Positions 17,410 to 25,160 of a stretch of 64,000 nt of DNA are shown in pieces; position 1 is the stretch's first letter; every line of letters starts with the position of its first letter. Under the pieces are notes generated by a model. The model was not told the DNA's origin. It saw only the letters and a program-made list of their open reading frames with translations, and ran no database searches. The stretch lies in contig CAJOFM010000010.1 in the NCBI GenBank assembly GCA_905233915.1, positions 1 to 64,000 of the forward strand, in the 5' to 3' direction. The translations under genes were made by a program, and so were the position numbers. This DNA is from an uncultured Muribaculaceae bacterium (GTDB taxonomy: Bacteria; Bacteroidota; Bacteroidia; Bacteroidales; Muribaculaceae).

Positions 17410-18588
17410 ATGAAAAAGAGCGTAATTATCTTGATGTTGATGTGCTTGGGCTTCTCTGTCCAAGCTGGTGATGAAATTGTGTTCACTACAGTGCTGGAGA
17501 ACGGTATCACGCCGGTGAAGAACCAGAACCGCAGCGGCACGTGCTGGGACTATGCGACAATCGGCTTTGTTGAGGCAGAACTGCTTCGCAAGACGGGTAA
17601 GGTTTATGACTTGAGCGAGATGTTCGTGGCCAATAAGGATTATGTGGACTGTGCTGAATATCATGTGAGGATGCATGGCTCCAGCCGCTTCTCGGAGGGT
17701 GGCTCGGCCGATGATGTGTTTGAAGTGATTAGCCAGCATGGTATTTGCCCTGAGGAGGCCATGGCACGTCCTGGCTCGATGATTGGCGACACATTGGCCA
17801 ACTTCACCGAATTCTTTGCCACGCTACAGCCCTATGTGGAATCCATTGCCAAGGGAAGCAGCAGCAAGCTAACCACGCAGTGGAAAGTGGGTCTGCAGGG
17901 CATCCTTGATGCCTATCTGGGCACATGCCCCGAAACATTCTCCTTTGAAGGTAAACAATACACACCCAAATCGTTTGCCCAAGCGTTGGGTATCAACAAG
18001 AATGACTACGTGAGCATCACGAGTTTCACCCACCACCCCTTCTACGAGCAGTTTGTCATTGAGGCTCCCTACAAGTGGCGCCCGCGTCCCAGTTGGAACG
18101 TCACGCTCGACGAGATGATGGCTACTATCGATGAAGCCCTTAAGAACGGTTACACCGTTTGCTGGGGAGGTGACGTGAGCGAGGATGGCTTTACCCGCAC
18201 CGGTTTGGGCATTGCCGCCGACATTGAGCACGCCCCTGACCTGACAGGCAGTGACGCTGCGCGCTGGCTCAAGCTCACCAAGCAGGAGCAGGCCGAATCA
18301 CTCAAGAGACTTGGTGCCCAAACGCCCGAACTTGTGCCCACTCAGCAGCTACGCCAGGAACGTTTCGACAACTGGCAGTCGACCTATGATCACGTGATGC
18401 TTATTTATGGCATCGCCAAAGACCAAAACGGCCGTGAATACTATATGGTGAAGAACTCATGGGGCGAGACCGGTGATTACAAGGGAATTTGGTACATGTC
18501 CAAGGCCTACATCGCCTTGAACACGACCTATATCTTCCTCAATAAGGATGCCGTCAAAAAAGACGTGCGCAAGAAACTGGGTTTTTAA
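17410..18588 (+). CDS. Exported C1B-type (bleomycin hydrolase/aminopeptidase C-like) cysteine peptidase
   Basis: A 392-residue papain-fold peptidase. A signal peptide (MKKSVIILMLMCLGFSVQA, cut after residue 19) sends it out of the cytoplasm, unlike classical PepC. The active site is complete: NQNRSGTCWDYA with Cys45, DHVMLIYG with His328 and VKNSWGE with Asn349. It is shorter than cytosolic PepC (about 450 residues). It probably trims peptides in the periplasm or outside. It is monocistronic, with its own promoter and a strong terminator just after the stop codon. Confidence 0.88.
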   Translation: MKKSVIILMLMCLGFSVQAGDEIVFTTVLENGITPVKNQNRSGTCWDYATIGFVEAELLRKTGKVYDLSEMFVANKDYVDCAEYHVRMHGSSRFSEGGSADDVFEVISQHGICPEEAMARPGSMIGDTLANFTEFFATLQPYVESIAKGSSSKLTTQWKVGLQGILDAYLGTCPETFSFEGKQYTPKSFAQALGINKNDYVSITSFTHHPFYEQFVIEAPYKWRPRPSWNVTLDEMMATIDEALKNGYTVCWGGDVSEDGFTRTGLGIAADIEHAPDLTGSDAARWLKLTKQEQAESLKRLGAQTPELVPTQQLRQERFDNWQSTYDHVMLIYGIAKDQNGREYYMVKNSWGETGDYKGIWYMSKAYIALNTTYIFLNKDAVKKDVRKKLGF

Positions 18589-18609
18589 GCTAATCTGTCA
18601 AATGACGTG

Positions 18610-18633
18610 CAGGGATCTCACTTGAGGTCCCTG
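18610..18633. terminator. Bidirectional terminator hairpin
   Basis: CAGGGATCTCA pairs with TTGAGGTCCCTG around a 2-base loop, followed by TTTT on the plus strand. It ends the peptidase transcript, and the stem also contains the stop codon of the convergent membrane-protein gene. Confidence 0.75.
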
Positions 18634-19157
18634 TTTTCGTAATGGAGTAACAGGCAGAAAATGATCTCTACCCCTATCATGCTCAGTGCCAGGATGTGAG
18701 ACGGGAACATCAGACCGATGATCAGGGCGCCAATGGTGATGATACCCGACATGATGTAATAAATCTTGGAGTTATACAACCAACCGAACGGCAACAGGTG
18801 AGCGCCAAATACCATAGCAAGCGTCATTACCATCTTGTCGGGCATGACAGCATAAACCCACATCACGATAAGCAAATAGGGAATCTGGGCCAAAGACAGC
18901 ATAATGCCGAGAGTTGATAAAGGATTCTCATTGTCGCTGAAGGTGATGCCCAATGGTTTTGACAGCAGCCAGGCCAAAGGCATCAACGGACATGTGCAGC
19001 AAAATGTCAGCAGATTCTTGGTCTCAACGGGTAGTTTAGTGATGTTCACAATAAAGACCAAAACCCAGATGATGACCGAAGCCATGATAAAGTGCAGGCC
19101 GCGTTTTTGGCCACGAGCACAGGCCCGTTTAGTTTGTTCCAATTGTTGCTTGTCCAT
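18618..19157 (-). CDS. Uncharacterised six-helix membrane protein
   Basis: A 179-residue protein with a charged N terminus (DKQQLEQTKRACARGQKRG) followed by about six hydrophobic segments, among them FIMASVIIWVLVFIVNI, IPYLLIVMWVYAVM and ILALSMIGVEIIFCLLLHY. It resembles the small polytopic DUF7010-like proteins of Firmicutes and Bacteroidetes, but I cannot name it with confidence. No catalytic motif is evident. The ATG at 19157 is preferred to an upstream TTG at 19181, which coincides with the -7 box. It stands alone on the minus strand between a plus-strand peptidase and a divergent yigZ. Confidence 0.75.
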   Translation of the reverse strand: MDKQQLEQTKRACARGQKRGLHFIMASVIIWVLVFIVNITKLPVETKNLLTFCCTCPLMPLAWLLSKPLGITFSDNENPLSTLGIMLSLAQIPYLLIVMWVYAVMPDKMVMTLAMVFGAHLLPFGWLYNSKIYYIMSGIITIGALIIGLMFPSHILALSMIGVEIIFCLLLHYENRDLK

Positions 19158-19178
19158 ATTCTCAATAAGTTTTTGATG

Positions 19179-19186
19179 CAAATTTA
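19179..19186 (-). promoter_or_regulatory. -7 box of the six-helix membrane protein gene
   Basis: Minus strand reads TAAATTTG, 21 nt before the ATG at 19157. Divergent from the yigZ promoter 22 bp away. Confidence 0.5.
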
Positions 19187-19208
19187 GGCATAATCCAAGA
19201 ATAATGAC

Positions 19209-19216
19209 TACATTTG
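19209..19216 (+). promoter_or_regulatory. -7 box of yigZ
   Basis: TACATTTG, 18 nt before the ATG at 19235; no clear -33 element. Confidence 0.5.
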
Positions 19217-19234
19217 TAACACATTTATTCAGAT

Positions 19235-19831
19235 ATGAGTGATTTCTACAAGACAGTGAAGGGCGTATCGCAGGGCATCTACCGTGAGAAGATGTCTCGT
19301 TTTCTGGCGTTTGCCGAACCCGTGTCGAGCGCTGAGGAAGCTCGTGCCGTGATCAAGCGCTATGCCAACGAGTACCATGACGCACGCCACTGCTGCTGGG
19401 CCTACATGATCGGCACCGAGCGTAACGAGTACCTGAGCAGTGATAACGGCGAGCCCAGCGGCACCGCCGGCAAGCCCATCCTGGGACAAATCAACTCATT
19501 TGAACTCACCAATATCGTTATAGTGGTTATCCGCTACTTCGGGGGCATCAAACTGGGCACCTCAGGCCTCATTGTCGCCTATCGTGAAGCGGCAAAGTTG
19601 GCTATCGAGGCCGGCGAAATCCTTGAGTGTCACGAGCAGGCACGCCTGTCGTTCACCTTCCCCTACCTGAGCATGAACGATGTGATGAAGGTGGTGAAAA
19701 AGAGCGACCTGAAGGTCATTGAGCAGGCCTTTGACAACGTGTGCTCCATGACTATCGAGGCCGATGCCGACAAGGTGCCAGGACTGCGCGAGCAGTTCGC
19801 TGCTATCGACGGCACCAGCATTATCGAATAA
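19235..19831 (+). CDS. yigZ: YigZ/IMPACT (UPF0029) family protein
   Basis: A 198-residue cytosolic protein. The N-terminal IMPACT domain (residues 15-120) has the full signature: SRFLAFAEPVSSAEEA, YHDARHCCWAYMIG, DNGEPSGTAGKPILGQI and VVIRYFGGIKLGTSGLI. A C-terminal ferredoxin-like domain follows. Members are linked to translational control and nucleic-acid binding, but their biochemical role is not settled. It is monocistronic, with 10 bp to the convergent thioesterase gene. Confidence 0.92.
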   Translation: MSDFYKTVKGVSQGIYREKMSRFLAFAEPVSSAEEARAVIKRYANEYHDARHCCWAYMIGTERNEYLSSDNGEPSGTAGKPILGQINSFELTNIVIVVIRYFGGIKLGTSGLIVAYREAAKLAIEAGEILECHEQARLSFTFPYLSMNDVMKVVKKSDLKVIEQAFDNVCSMTIEADADKVPGLREQFAAIDGTSIIE

Positions 19832-19841
19832 TCGTTATTTA

Positions 19842-20594
19842 CTAATTCCGCTCTTGCCAGTGGAAGCGGGCGCGCACGTGGTCATTGCCCTCGGCATCGG
19901 TGATGCTCATGCGAGAGTCAACAGGATCAGTATCGTCAATAACGAACTGACAGGTTTCACCATAATGGGTCTCCTTGATGAATGAAATTTCCATGCGCTG
20001 GATGAAGAAATGGTCATAGCAGTCCATGTCAAACAGGTTCATCAGGTGGGACAGGTAGCGCACAGTGTTGACATGGCGGTTAAAATCACAGTCCATATAG
20101 CCAAAGGTATAATCCAGGGCATGCCCTTCCTCGATGGGACGCAAGCGACTCATCGGCTCGATGGGACACGGCAGGTCAGTGACATTACTACTGATATAAT
20201 CCAGTTGGGAAATATCCACGCTGGCACGTGTGTTCAGGTCGATGACCATCCAGATTGTCCTGATATAACCTAACGGATTGCCGTCAGCATCGTCCAGCCG
20301 CATATTGCGCTGCGAGAAATGGCGATTGTAATCCTCAATCCAGGTAGTGAGTGTGTAGTCGGTATTGATTTTGGGATAGGCTTTCAACTCAATAGTCACG
20401 CGTGAGAGTACCCACACATGGTTGTCCCTGATAAGCCGCGCATACCCAGCACCCCACGAGTTGGCATGAAAAGTAGCCACCTCAATGATGCGGGTCATCA
20501 GCAGCGTCAAGGGCATTTCGCCTTGGGGGTTACACTCGCCAGCAGCGAGATAATAAGTCTTGGAAAACTGTTTCAGGGTCTTATTAGAGCACAT
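19842..20594 (-). CDS. Acyl-ACP thioesterase
   Basis: A 250-residue double-hotdog enzyme that releases free fatty acids from acyl-ACP. The N-terminal hotdog contains MTRIIEVATFHANSWG and WVLSRVTIELKAYP. The C-terminal hotdog holds GYMDCDFNRHVNTVRYLSHLM, with the Asn and His that form the active site in plant FatA/FatB and bacterial relatives. Bacteroidetes commonly carry one such enzyme. The start codon overlaps the end of aroC by 11 bases, making it the last gene of the operon ybaK-aroC-thioesterase. Confidence 0.9.
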   Translation of the reverse strand: MCSNKTLKQFSKTYYLAAGECNPQGEMPLTLLMTRIIEVATFHANSWGAGYARLIRDNHVWVLSRVTIELKAYPKINTDYTLTTWIEDYNRHFSQRNMRLDDADGNPLGYIRTIWMVIDLNTRASVDISQLDYISSNVTDLPCPIEPMSRLRPIEEGHALDYTFGYMDCDFNRHVNTVRYLSHLMNLFDMDCYDHFFIQRMEISFIKETHYGETCQFVIDDTDPVDSRMSITDAEGNDHVRARFHWQERN

Positions 20595-21588
20595 TTGTTT
20601 TCTTGATTAAATAATTATCCAAAATCACGAGCGCCGCCATCGCCTCGACGATGGGCAAAGCGCGCGACAGCACGCACACGTCATGACGGCCACGTGAATG
20701 GAGAGTCGTGGGTTTGCCTTCAAGATCAACGGTGGGCACCTCTCGCATGAGCGTGGGCACAGGCTTGAAAGCAATGCGCATCGTGATATCCTCGCCGTTG
20801 GTGATGCCGCCCTGGATACCTCCCGAATGGTTGGTCACAGTGCCTATAGTGCCATCATCGCGCTTCTCGAATAGGTCCGTCACCTCGCTACCTCGCTTGG
20901 TTGACATTTCAAAGCCGTCGCCGTACTCGAAGCCGTGTACCGAAGGGATACTCATCATTGCAGCAGCCAACTGGGCATGGAGTTTGCCGAAGATAGGCTC
21001 TCCCAATCCTGCGGGAACGCCCTTGATTGCACATGATATTATACCGCCCAGGGTATCGCCTTCACTGGCGGCCTTGAGGATAGCCCGCTCCATTTCATCA
21101 GGGGGCAAGTAGGGACCAACTTGCGAAACTTGGGACTCGATAGTGATTCCCAATTGATTCAGAGCCTGGATGGCGATGCCACCTGCCACAACACGGGCAA
21201 CGGTCTCGCGAGCTGAAGCTCGCCCGCCACCCCGCGGGTCACGGATGCCGTACTTAGTCTGCCATGTGTAATCGGCATGGTTGGGACGGTAGCATTGGGC
21301 AATCTCGTCATAATCGGCACTGTGGGCATTGGTGTTGCGCACAAGGAAACCGATGGGTGTTCCTAACGTCTTACCAAGGTATAGTCCCGACAAAAGCTCT
21401 ACCCTATCCTCCTCGTCACGAGCGCTGGACCCAACAGCCTGTCCCGAGCGGCGGCGTTCCACAAAACGTTGTAGCGCATCAAGGTCGATAAGCACACCGG
21501 CGGGCATACCATCGAGCACGCCGCCAATAGCAGCCCCGTGCGACTCACCAAAAGTGGTGAGTGTCAATATCTTGCCAAAGGAATTCAT
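20584..21588 (-). CDS. aroC: Chorismate synthase
   Basis: A 334-residue FMN-dependent enzyme that converts EPSP to chorismate in aromatic amino acid synthesis. Family motifs are GESHGAAIGGVLDGMPAG near the N terminus, RPNHADYTWQTKYGIRDPRGGGRASARET in the centre and SGGIQGGITNGEDITMRIAFKP later. It is somewhat shorter than most AroC proteins (about 355) but has all motifs and a normal end. It overlaps the gene upstream by 4 bases and the one downstream by 11, which indicates coupled translation. Confidence 0.96.
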   Translation of the reverse strand: MNSFGKILTLTTFGESHGAAIGGVLDGMPAGVLIDLDALQRFVERRRSGQAVGSSARDEEDRVELLSGLYLGKTLGTPIGFLVRNTNAHSADYDEIAQCYRPNHADYTWQTKYGIRDPRGGGRASARETVARVVAGGIAIQALNQLGITIESQVSQVGPYLPPDEMERAILKAASEGDTLGGIISCAIKGVPAGLGEPIFGKLHAQLAAAMMSIPSVHGFEYGDGFEMSTKRGSEVTDLFEKRDDGTIGTVTNHSGGIQGGITNGEDITMRIAFKPVPTLMREVPTVDLEGKPTTLHSRGRHDVCVLSRALPIVEAMAALVILDNYLIKKTNVL

Positions 21589-22076
21589 TCGGTCTTCTCA
21601 GCAATAAGGTCAACGATATCTGCGCCCACAAAGGCAACCAGAGCCTGCGGGTCAATTTTGAACTGCAAGCCACGCACGCCAGCACTCACGTAGATGTAGT
21701 CATACAGGATGCATGACTCGTCAATGAACGTGGGGAAAGGCTTTTTCATGCCCACGGGCGAGCAGCCGCCGCGGATGTAGCCCGTAGTGGGCAGCAATTC
21801 CTTCATGGGAATGAGGTCAACCTTCTTATTGCCTGATACCTTGGCGGCTTTTTTCAAGTCCACTTCCTCGGCACCAGGGATAACACATACCAAATGCCCA
21901 GTTTTATCTCCCTTGAGAACGAGGGTCTTGAACACCTGATCTATATCCTCGCCCAGCTGGTCGGCAATGTGCTGTGCACCCAAGTCGGTCTCATCAACCA
22001 CATAGGGGATGAGTTCATATTTAACGCTTGCTGCATCAAGCAGTCGGGCCGCATTGGTCTTATCGATTTTTTTCAT
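21585..22076 (-). CDS. ybaK: YbaK/EbsC family Cys-tRNA(Pro) deacylase
   Basis: A 163-residue trans-editing protein that hydrolyses mis-charged Cys-tRNA(Pro) (family knowledge). It has the YbaK fold motifs VFKTLVLKGDKTGHLVCVIPG (with the key Lys), LDLKKAAK-like VDLKKAAKVSGNKK and GYIRGGCSPVGMKK. The ATG at 22076 is preferred over a TTG at 22100 that overlaps the -7 promoter box. It is the first gene of an operon with aroC, an unexpected partner that may share only the promoter. Confidence 0.92.
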   Translation of the reverse strand: MKKIDKTNAARLLDAASVKYELIPYVVDETDLGAQHIADQLGEDIDQVFKTLVLKGDKTGHLVCVIPGAEEVDLKKAAKVSGNKKVDLIPMKELLPTTGYIRGGCSPVGMKKPFPTFIDESCILYDYIYVSAGVRGLQFKIDPQALVAFVGADIVDLIAEKTE

Positions 22077-22082
22077 CGTTTT

Positions 22083-22114
22083 TTTGTCATTCTGCCGCAA
22101 AGTTACTACTTTTG
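22083..22114 (+). promoter_or_regulatory. Promoter of the DUF5106 gene
   Basis: TTTG at 22083-22086 and TACTTTTG at 22107-22114, 20 nt apart. Its -7 box lies 1 bp from the -7 box of the divergent ybaK promoter, and each promoter's -33 box lies in the other's transcribed region. Confidence 0.65.
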
Positions 22115-22129
22115 CGCTTACAGAACAAA
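22098..22129 (-). promoter_or_regulatory. Promoter of the ybaK operon
   Basis: On the minus strand a -33 TTTG (22126-22129) and a -7 TAACTTTG (22098-22105) are 20 nt apart. It interlocks with the plus-strand promoter at 22083-22114. Confidence 0.65.
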
Positions 22130-22150
22130 AATTAATCGTAATAGACTAAT

Positions 22151-23257
22151 ATGAAAAACCTTATTTTAGCAGCAATGGTAGCCATCGCAGGTTGGCTCAG
22201 CGCGTCGGCACAGGGCATTCCAGCTCCCGAAAAGTTTAATGAATATCTTGAACAAGTTGTCACCCTTGGCGGAAACAACGCCGAACTCCTGATATCAGCG
22301 ACCATGGAATCCCTAGCCAAGGATCCGATGAAATACCGTCAGATGTTAGAGTTGGCAGAACGCCGTTTCAGTGATGCCGCCGATCCCTTGCACAACGAGA
22401 CTCTATATATGGCTGTGCTCCAGCATGCCGTCGATAATTATGTCTTGAGCGGAACTGAAAAAGAGAAACAGCGTCTGTTGCTCGAGGGTGCTAAGAAAAA
22501 CATGATTGGTAGCATCGCCACCGATTTTGATTACATCACACCTAAGGATAAAACCGTTCACCACCTCAAGGACCTGAAGGCTGACTATATCCTGGTTTAC
22601 TTCAACAATCCTGATTGTGAATCGTGTGAGACGGTTAAGCAACGCCTTGCCGAGAATGAGCTCATCAACCAGCTTGTGGCCGACAAGAAACTTATCGTGC
22701 TTGCAATCTATCCCTATGATGACCAGAAACTGTGGAAGAAGGCAAAGTATCCCGACATGATGATTAATGGCTGGAATCAGAGCCGTCAGATTGAATATGC
22801 CGAGCTGTATGACCTTCCCACCCTGCCCTGCTTCTATCTTCTTGACAGCAACTACAAGGTGCTCATCAAGAATGAGGGTAGCCTCAACAAGGTGGAGGCC
22901 AAGCTTAAGGCGCTCACTACCGCTCCCGCACAAGATCCCAACATGGCCCGCTGTGAGCAGATGTTTAACCTTCTGCTGGAAAACAAAGCTCAAGAACTAT
23001 ACGACAATATGTCCGACAAAGTGAAATCACAGGCCCAGCCCGTCATGTTCGATGGCATTCTCACCAAGGTTGAGAACCAATATGGCAAGTATCAAAACCA
23101 TGAGCCCTGGGACATCCAGCAGATTCAAGGTATGCAAGCCTACACCTCTCTTGTCAACTTTGAAAAAGGTCAATTGGGACTGATTGTCATCTTAGACGAA
23201 GTGGGTAAGATGCTTGGTATTAACTTTGTTCCCGCCCAAGCGATAAAAAAAAACTAA
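22151..23257 (+). CDS. Exported DUF5106/thioredoxin-like protein with C-terminal DUF3887-like domain
   Basis: A 368-residue protein with a signal peptide (cut near ASAQ, residue 21). Residues 25-140 resemble DUF5106. A thioredoxin-like domain follows with CESC at 156-159, a redox-type CxxC in the usual position after DYILVYFNNPD, and the cis-Pro stretch YDLPTLPCFYLLD. Residues from about 258 (ARCEQMFNLLLENKAQELYDN) resemble DUF3887, which in other proteins precedes an alpha/beta hydrolase. The gene ends at a TAA directly after nine A residues; the hydrolase continues in the -1 frame. The product may therefore be the short half of a longer protein. Confidence 0.8.
   Translation: MKNLILAAMVAIAGWLSASAQGIPAPEKFNEYLEQVVTLGGNNAELLISATMESLAKDPMKYRQMLELAERRFSDAADPLHNETLYMAVLQHAVDNYVLSGTEKEKQRLLLEGAKKNMIGSIATDFDYITPKDKTVHHLKDLKADYILVYFNNPDCESCETVKQRLAENELINQLVADKKLIVLAIYPYDDQKLWKKAKYPDMMINGWNQSRQIEYAELYDLPTLPCFYLLDSNYKVLIKNEGSLNKVEAKLKALTTAPAQDPNMARCEQMFNLLLENKAQELYDNMSDKVKSQAQPVMFDGILTKVENQYGKYQNHEPWDIQQIQGMQAYTSLVNFEKGQLGLIVILDEVGKMLGINFVPAQAIKKN
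23248..23254 (+). other. Candidate -1 frameshift site or slippage-prone A9 run
   Basis: A run of nine A (23245-23253) followed by C. In the reading frame of the upstream gene the bases read A-AAA-AAC followed by TAA, the classical -1 slippery heptamer directly before a stop codon. A shift of -1, or one extra A, joins the DUF3887 domain to the hydrolase. Confidence 0.55.
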
Positions 23258-24126
23258 CTGAGAATATCTCTAGCCAATACACCGAGCGTGACATAATAGT
23301 CGCGACGGGAAAGGATATACGCCTGCCAGCCACCTTGTGTGTGCCGACAGGCGTTTCCGTTTGCCCCATTGCCGTTCTCGTCCACGGTAGTGGAGCTCTA
23401 GACAAGGATGAAACTATCAATGACAATAAGCCCTTTGCCGAGTTGGCCCAGGGCCTGGCGAAGCATGGCATTGCTACCCTTCGCTATGACAAGCGCACTT
23501 TTACCTATCGAGACAAGGGCGGTTTCTCCATCCGCGAAGAGGTGATTGATGATGCCTTGAGTGCCATCGGGCTGGCCCATCAATTGTGTGATGGTCCTGT
23601 TTACTTGATTGGCCACAGTCTGGGTGCTATGGTTGCCCCGTGGGTGGCCACATTGGCTACCGATTTGAGCGGCATCGTCATGATGGCGGCCCCAGCCCGT
23701 AACCTGGCTGATGTGATAGTCGAGCAAATCGATTACCTCACACCAAGTGGGGCGTCACAGGAGTATAAAGACGAACAAATTGCCGCTCTGAAAGAAAGCC
23801 GGCCACAATATTTTGAGGGAGAGCTGGCCAACTATGACCAAGTCAAGACAGCTCAGTCACTGCAACTGCCCATGCTCATCCTGCAGGGTGAACGTGATTA
23901 TCAAGTGCGCATGACCGACTATTATTTGTGGCAACTGGGCCTGGCAGAAAAAAGCAATGTGGAGTTTCACAGTTATCCCGGGCTTAATCATATATTCCAC
24001 GAGAGTCACAGCCCAGGGGAACTGTCTTCACCGATGGATTATTTCGATAAAGGAGAAATCCCAAACCAGGTCATTGATGATATTGCCCGATTCATTATCA
24101 CCACTGCAGGCAATCGTCATGAATAA
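23251..24126 (+). CDS. Alpha/beta hydrolase domain in the -1 frame after the A9 run
   Basis: The frame is open from 23224 and reads hydrolase sequence right after the A run: YTERDIIVATGKDIRLPATL, then VLVHGSGALDKDETI (oxyanion side), LRYDKRT, the nucleophile elbow GHSLGA (codons at 23611-23628) and the His region YPGLNHIFH. No ATG is present before the hydrolase core, and the first alternative start (TTG at 23335) would drop the first beta strand. The domain therefore probably depends on the upstream gene being read in frame. Intact relatives with DUF3887 plus hydrolase in one chain are known to me in Bacteroidetes. Either a frameshifted pseudogene, a sequencing error or a true recoding event. 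Confidence 0.7.
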   Translation, partial: KLTENISSQYTERDIIVATGKDIRLPATLCVPTGVSVCPIAVLVHGSGALDKDETINDNKPFAELAQGLAKHGIATLRYDKRTFTYRDKGGFSIREEVIDDALSAIGLAHQLCDGPVYLIGHSLGAMVAPWVATLATDLSGIVMMAAPARNLADVIVEQIDYLTPSGASQEYKDEQIAALKESRPQYFEGELANYDQVKTAQSLQLPMLILQGERDYQVRMTDYYLWQLGLAEKSNVEFHSYPGLNHIFHESHSPGELSSPMDYFDKGEIPNQVIDDIARFIITTAGNRHE

Positions 24127-24255
24127 TGCGCCTGAAAAGTAATTAACAATTTAATATTTTTATACATATTTTCTTGTTTTTTACAGATTTTTTGGCTTAT
24201 TTTGCTGCAATCATAATTCATATTTGTCTAACTAATTAAAAATCAATTAACCATC

Positions 24256-25152
24256 ATGATGAGAAAACTACTTTTAGCATTGACTTTTGGTTTCTCGATG
24301 AGCCTGATGGGTCAGGTATTGAATGTGGCCTCGATAGAGAAGGTCAACCTGCCTGAACAAGCATCAGTAGCGGCTATTAGCCCTCAGGGCGATTACCTGC
24401 TGCTTACCGATGCCACCAACCAGGGTCTCACCAAGTATGACCTGAGCACCGGCGACACACAAGTGCTGAGCACAGCACTTAGTGCCGGCCACAACGTGAA
24501 AATCTCTCCCGACGGCCAGATGGTTGTATTCCGTGAGAGTACGTTCAACAAGAAACATCTGCGTTTCTCCACGCTCAATAGCGTGAACCTGGCCACCGGC
24601 GCAAAACGTGTGCTGGTGAAACCAACCCGTGACCTGCAGGGCTATAGCGTGGACAGCGGCAGTGCCTGCATCGTCAACAAGGGCAAGTACAGCAAGAAGG
24701 CATTGATCAAGGGCAAACCTAATCAGTTGCCAGTGCTGTCCATTGACATGGGCAAGCTGATGATCACCATTAACGGCAAGACCCGTCAGTTGTCGCCCAA
24801 CGGCACTCAATTCAGTTACATGTGGCCATCATTATCGCCTGATGGCACCAAGGTGCTCTTTTATCAAGCAGCCCATGGCGCATACGTTTGTGACCTTGAC
24901 GGCAGCAACGTGCGCAAGGTGGGCAAGATGCGTGCTCCTGTTTGGTATGATGACAACACCATCGTGGGCATGATTGATCTGGATGACGGCGAGTATGTCT
25001 ACGCCTCGACCATCGTTGCCGCCACACTCGACGGCACTACCCAAACGCTCACCGGCGATGCCACTATCGCCATGTATCCCCATGCCAGTGCAGGCAAGAT
25101 TGTCTTCAGCACGCCAACTGGTGAGGCCTATATTATTAATGTTACTAAATGA
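24256..25152 (+). CDS. Exported beta-propeller (TolB/PD40-like) protein
   Basis: A 298-residue protein with a signal peptide (MMRKLLLALTFGFSMSLMG). PD40/TolB-like repeats are visible as ISPQGDYLLLTD, ISPDGQMVVFRES, LSPDGTKVLFYQ and VCDLDGSNVRKVGKM, so the fold is probably an incomplete beta-propeller. No catalytic residues can be assigned. It ends within the start region of the 1241-residue amidase-like gene (8 bp before its ATG), so the two are translationally coupled and may act together in the envelope. Confidence 0.75.
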   Translation: MMRKLLLALTFGFSMSLMGQVLNVASIEKVNLPEQASVAAISPQGDYLLLTDATNQGLTKYDLSTGDTQVLSTALSAGHNVKISPDGQMVVFRESTFNKKHLRFSTLNSVNLATGAKRVLVKPTRDLQGYSVDSGSACIVNKGKYSKKALIKGKPNQLPVLSIDMGKLMITINGKTRQLSPNGTQFSYMWPSLSPDGTKVLFYQAAHGAYVCDLDGSNVRKVGKMRAPVWYDDNTIVGMIDLDDGEYVYASTIVAATLDGTTQTLTGDATIAMYPHASAGKIVFSTPTGEAYIINVTK

Positions 25153-25160
25153 TGACCGCT

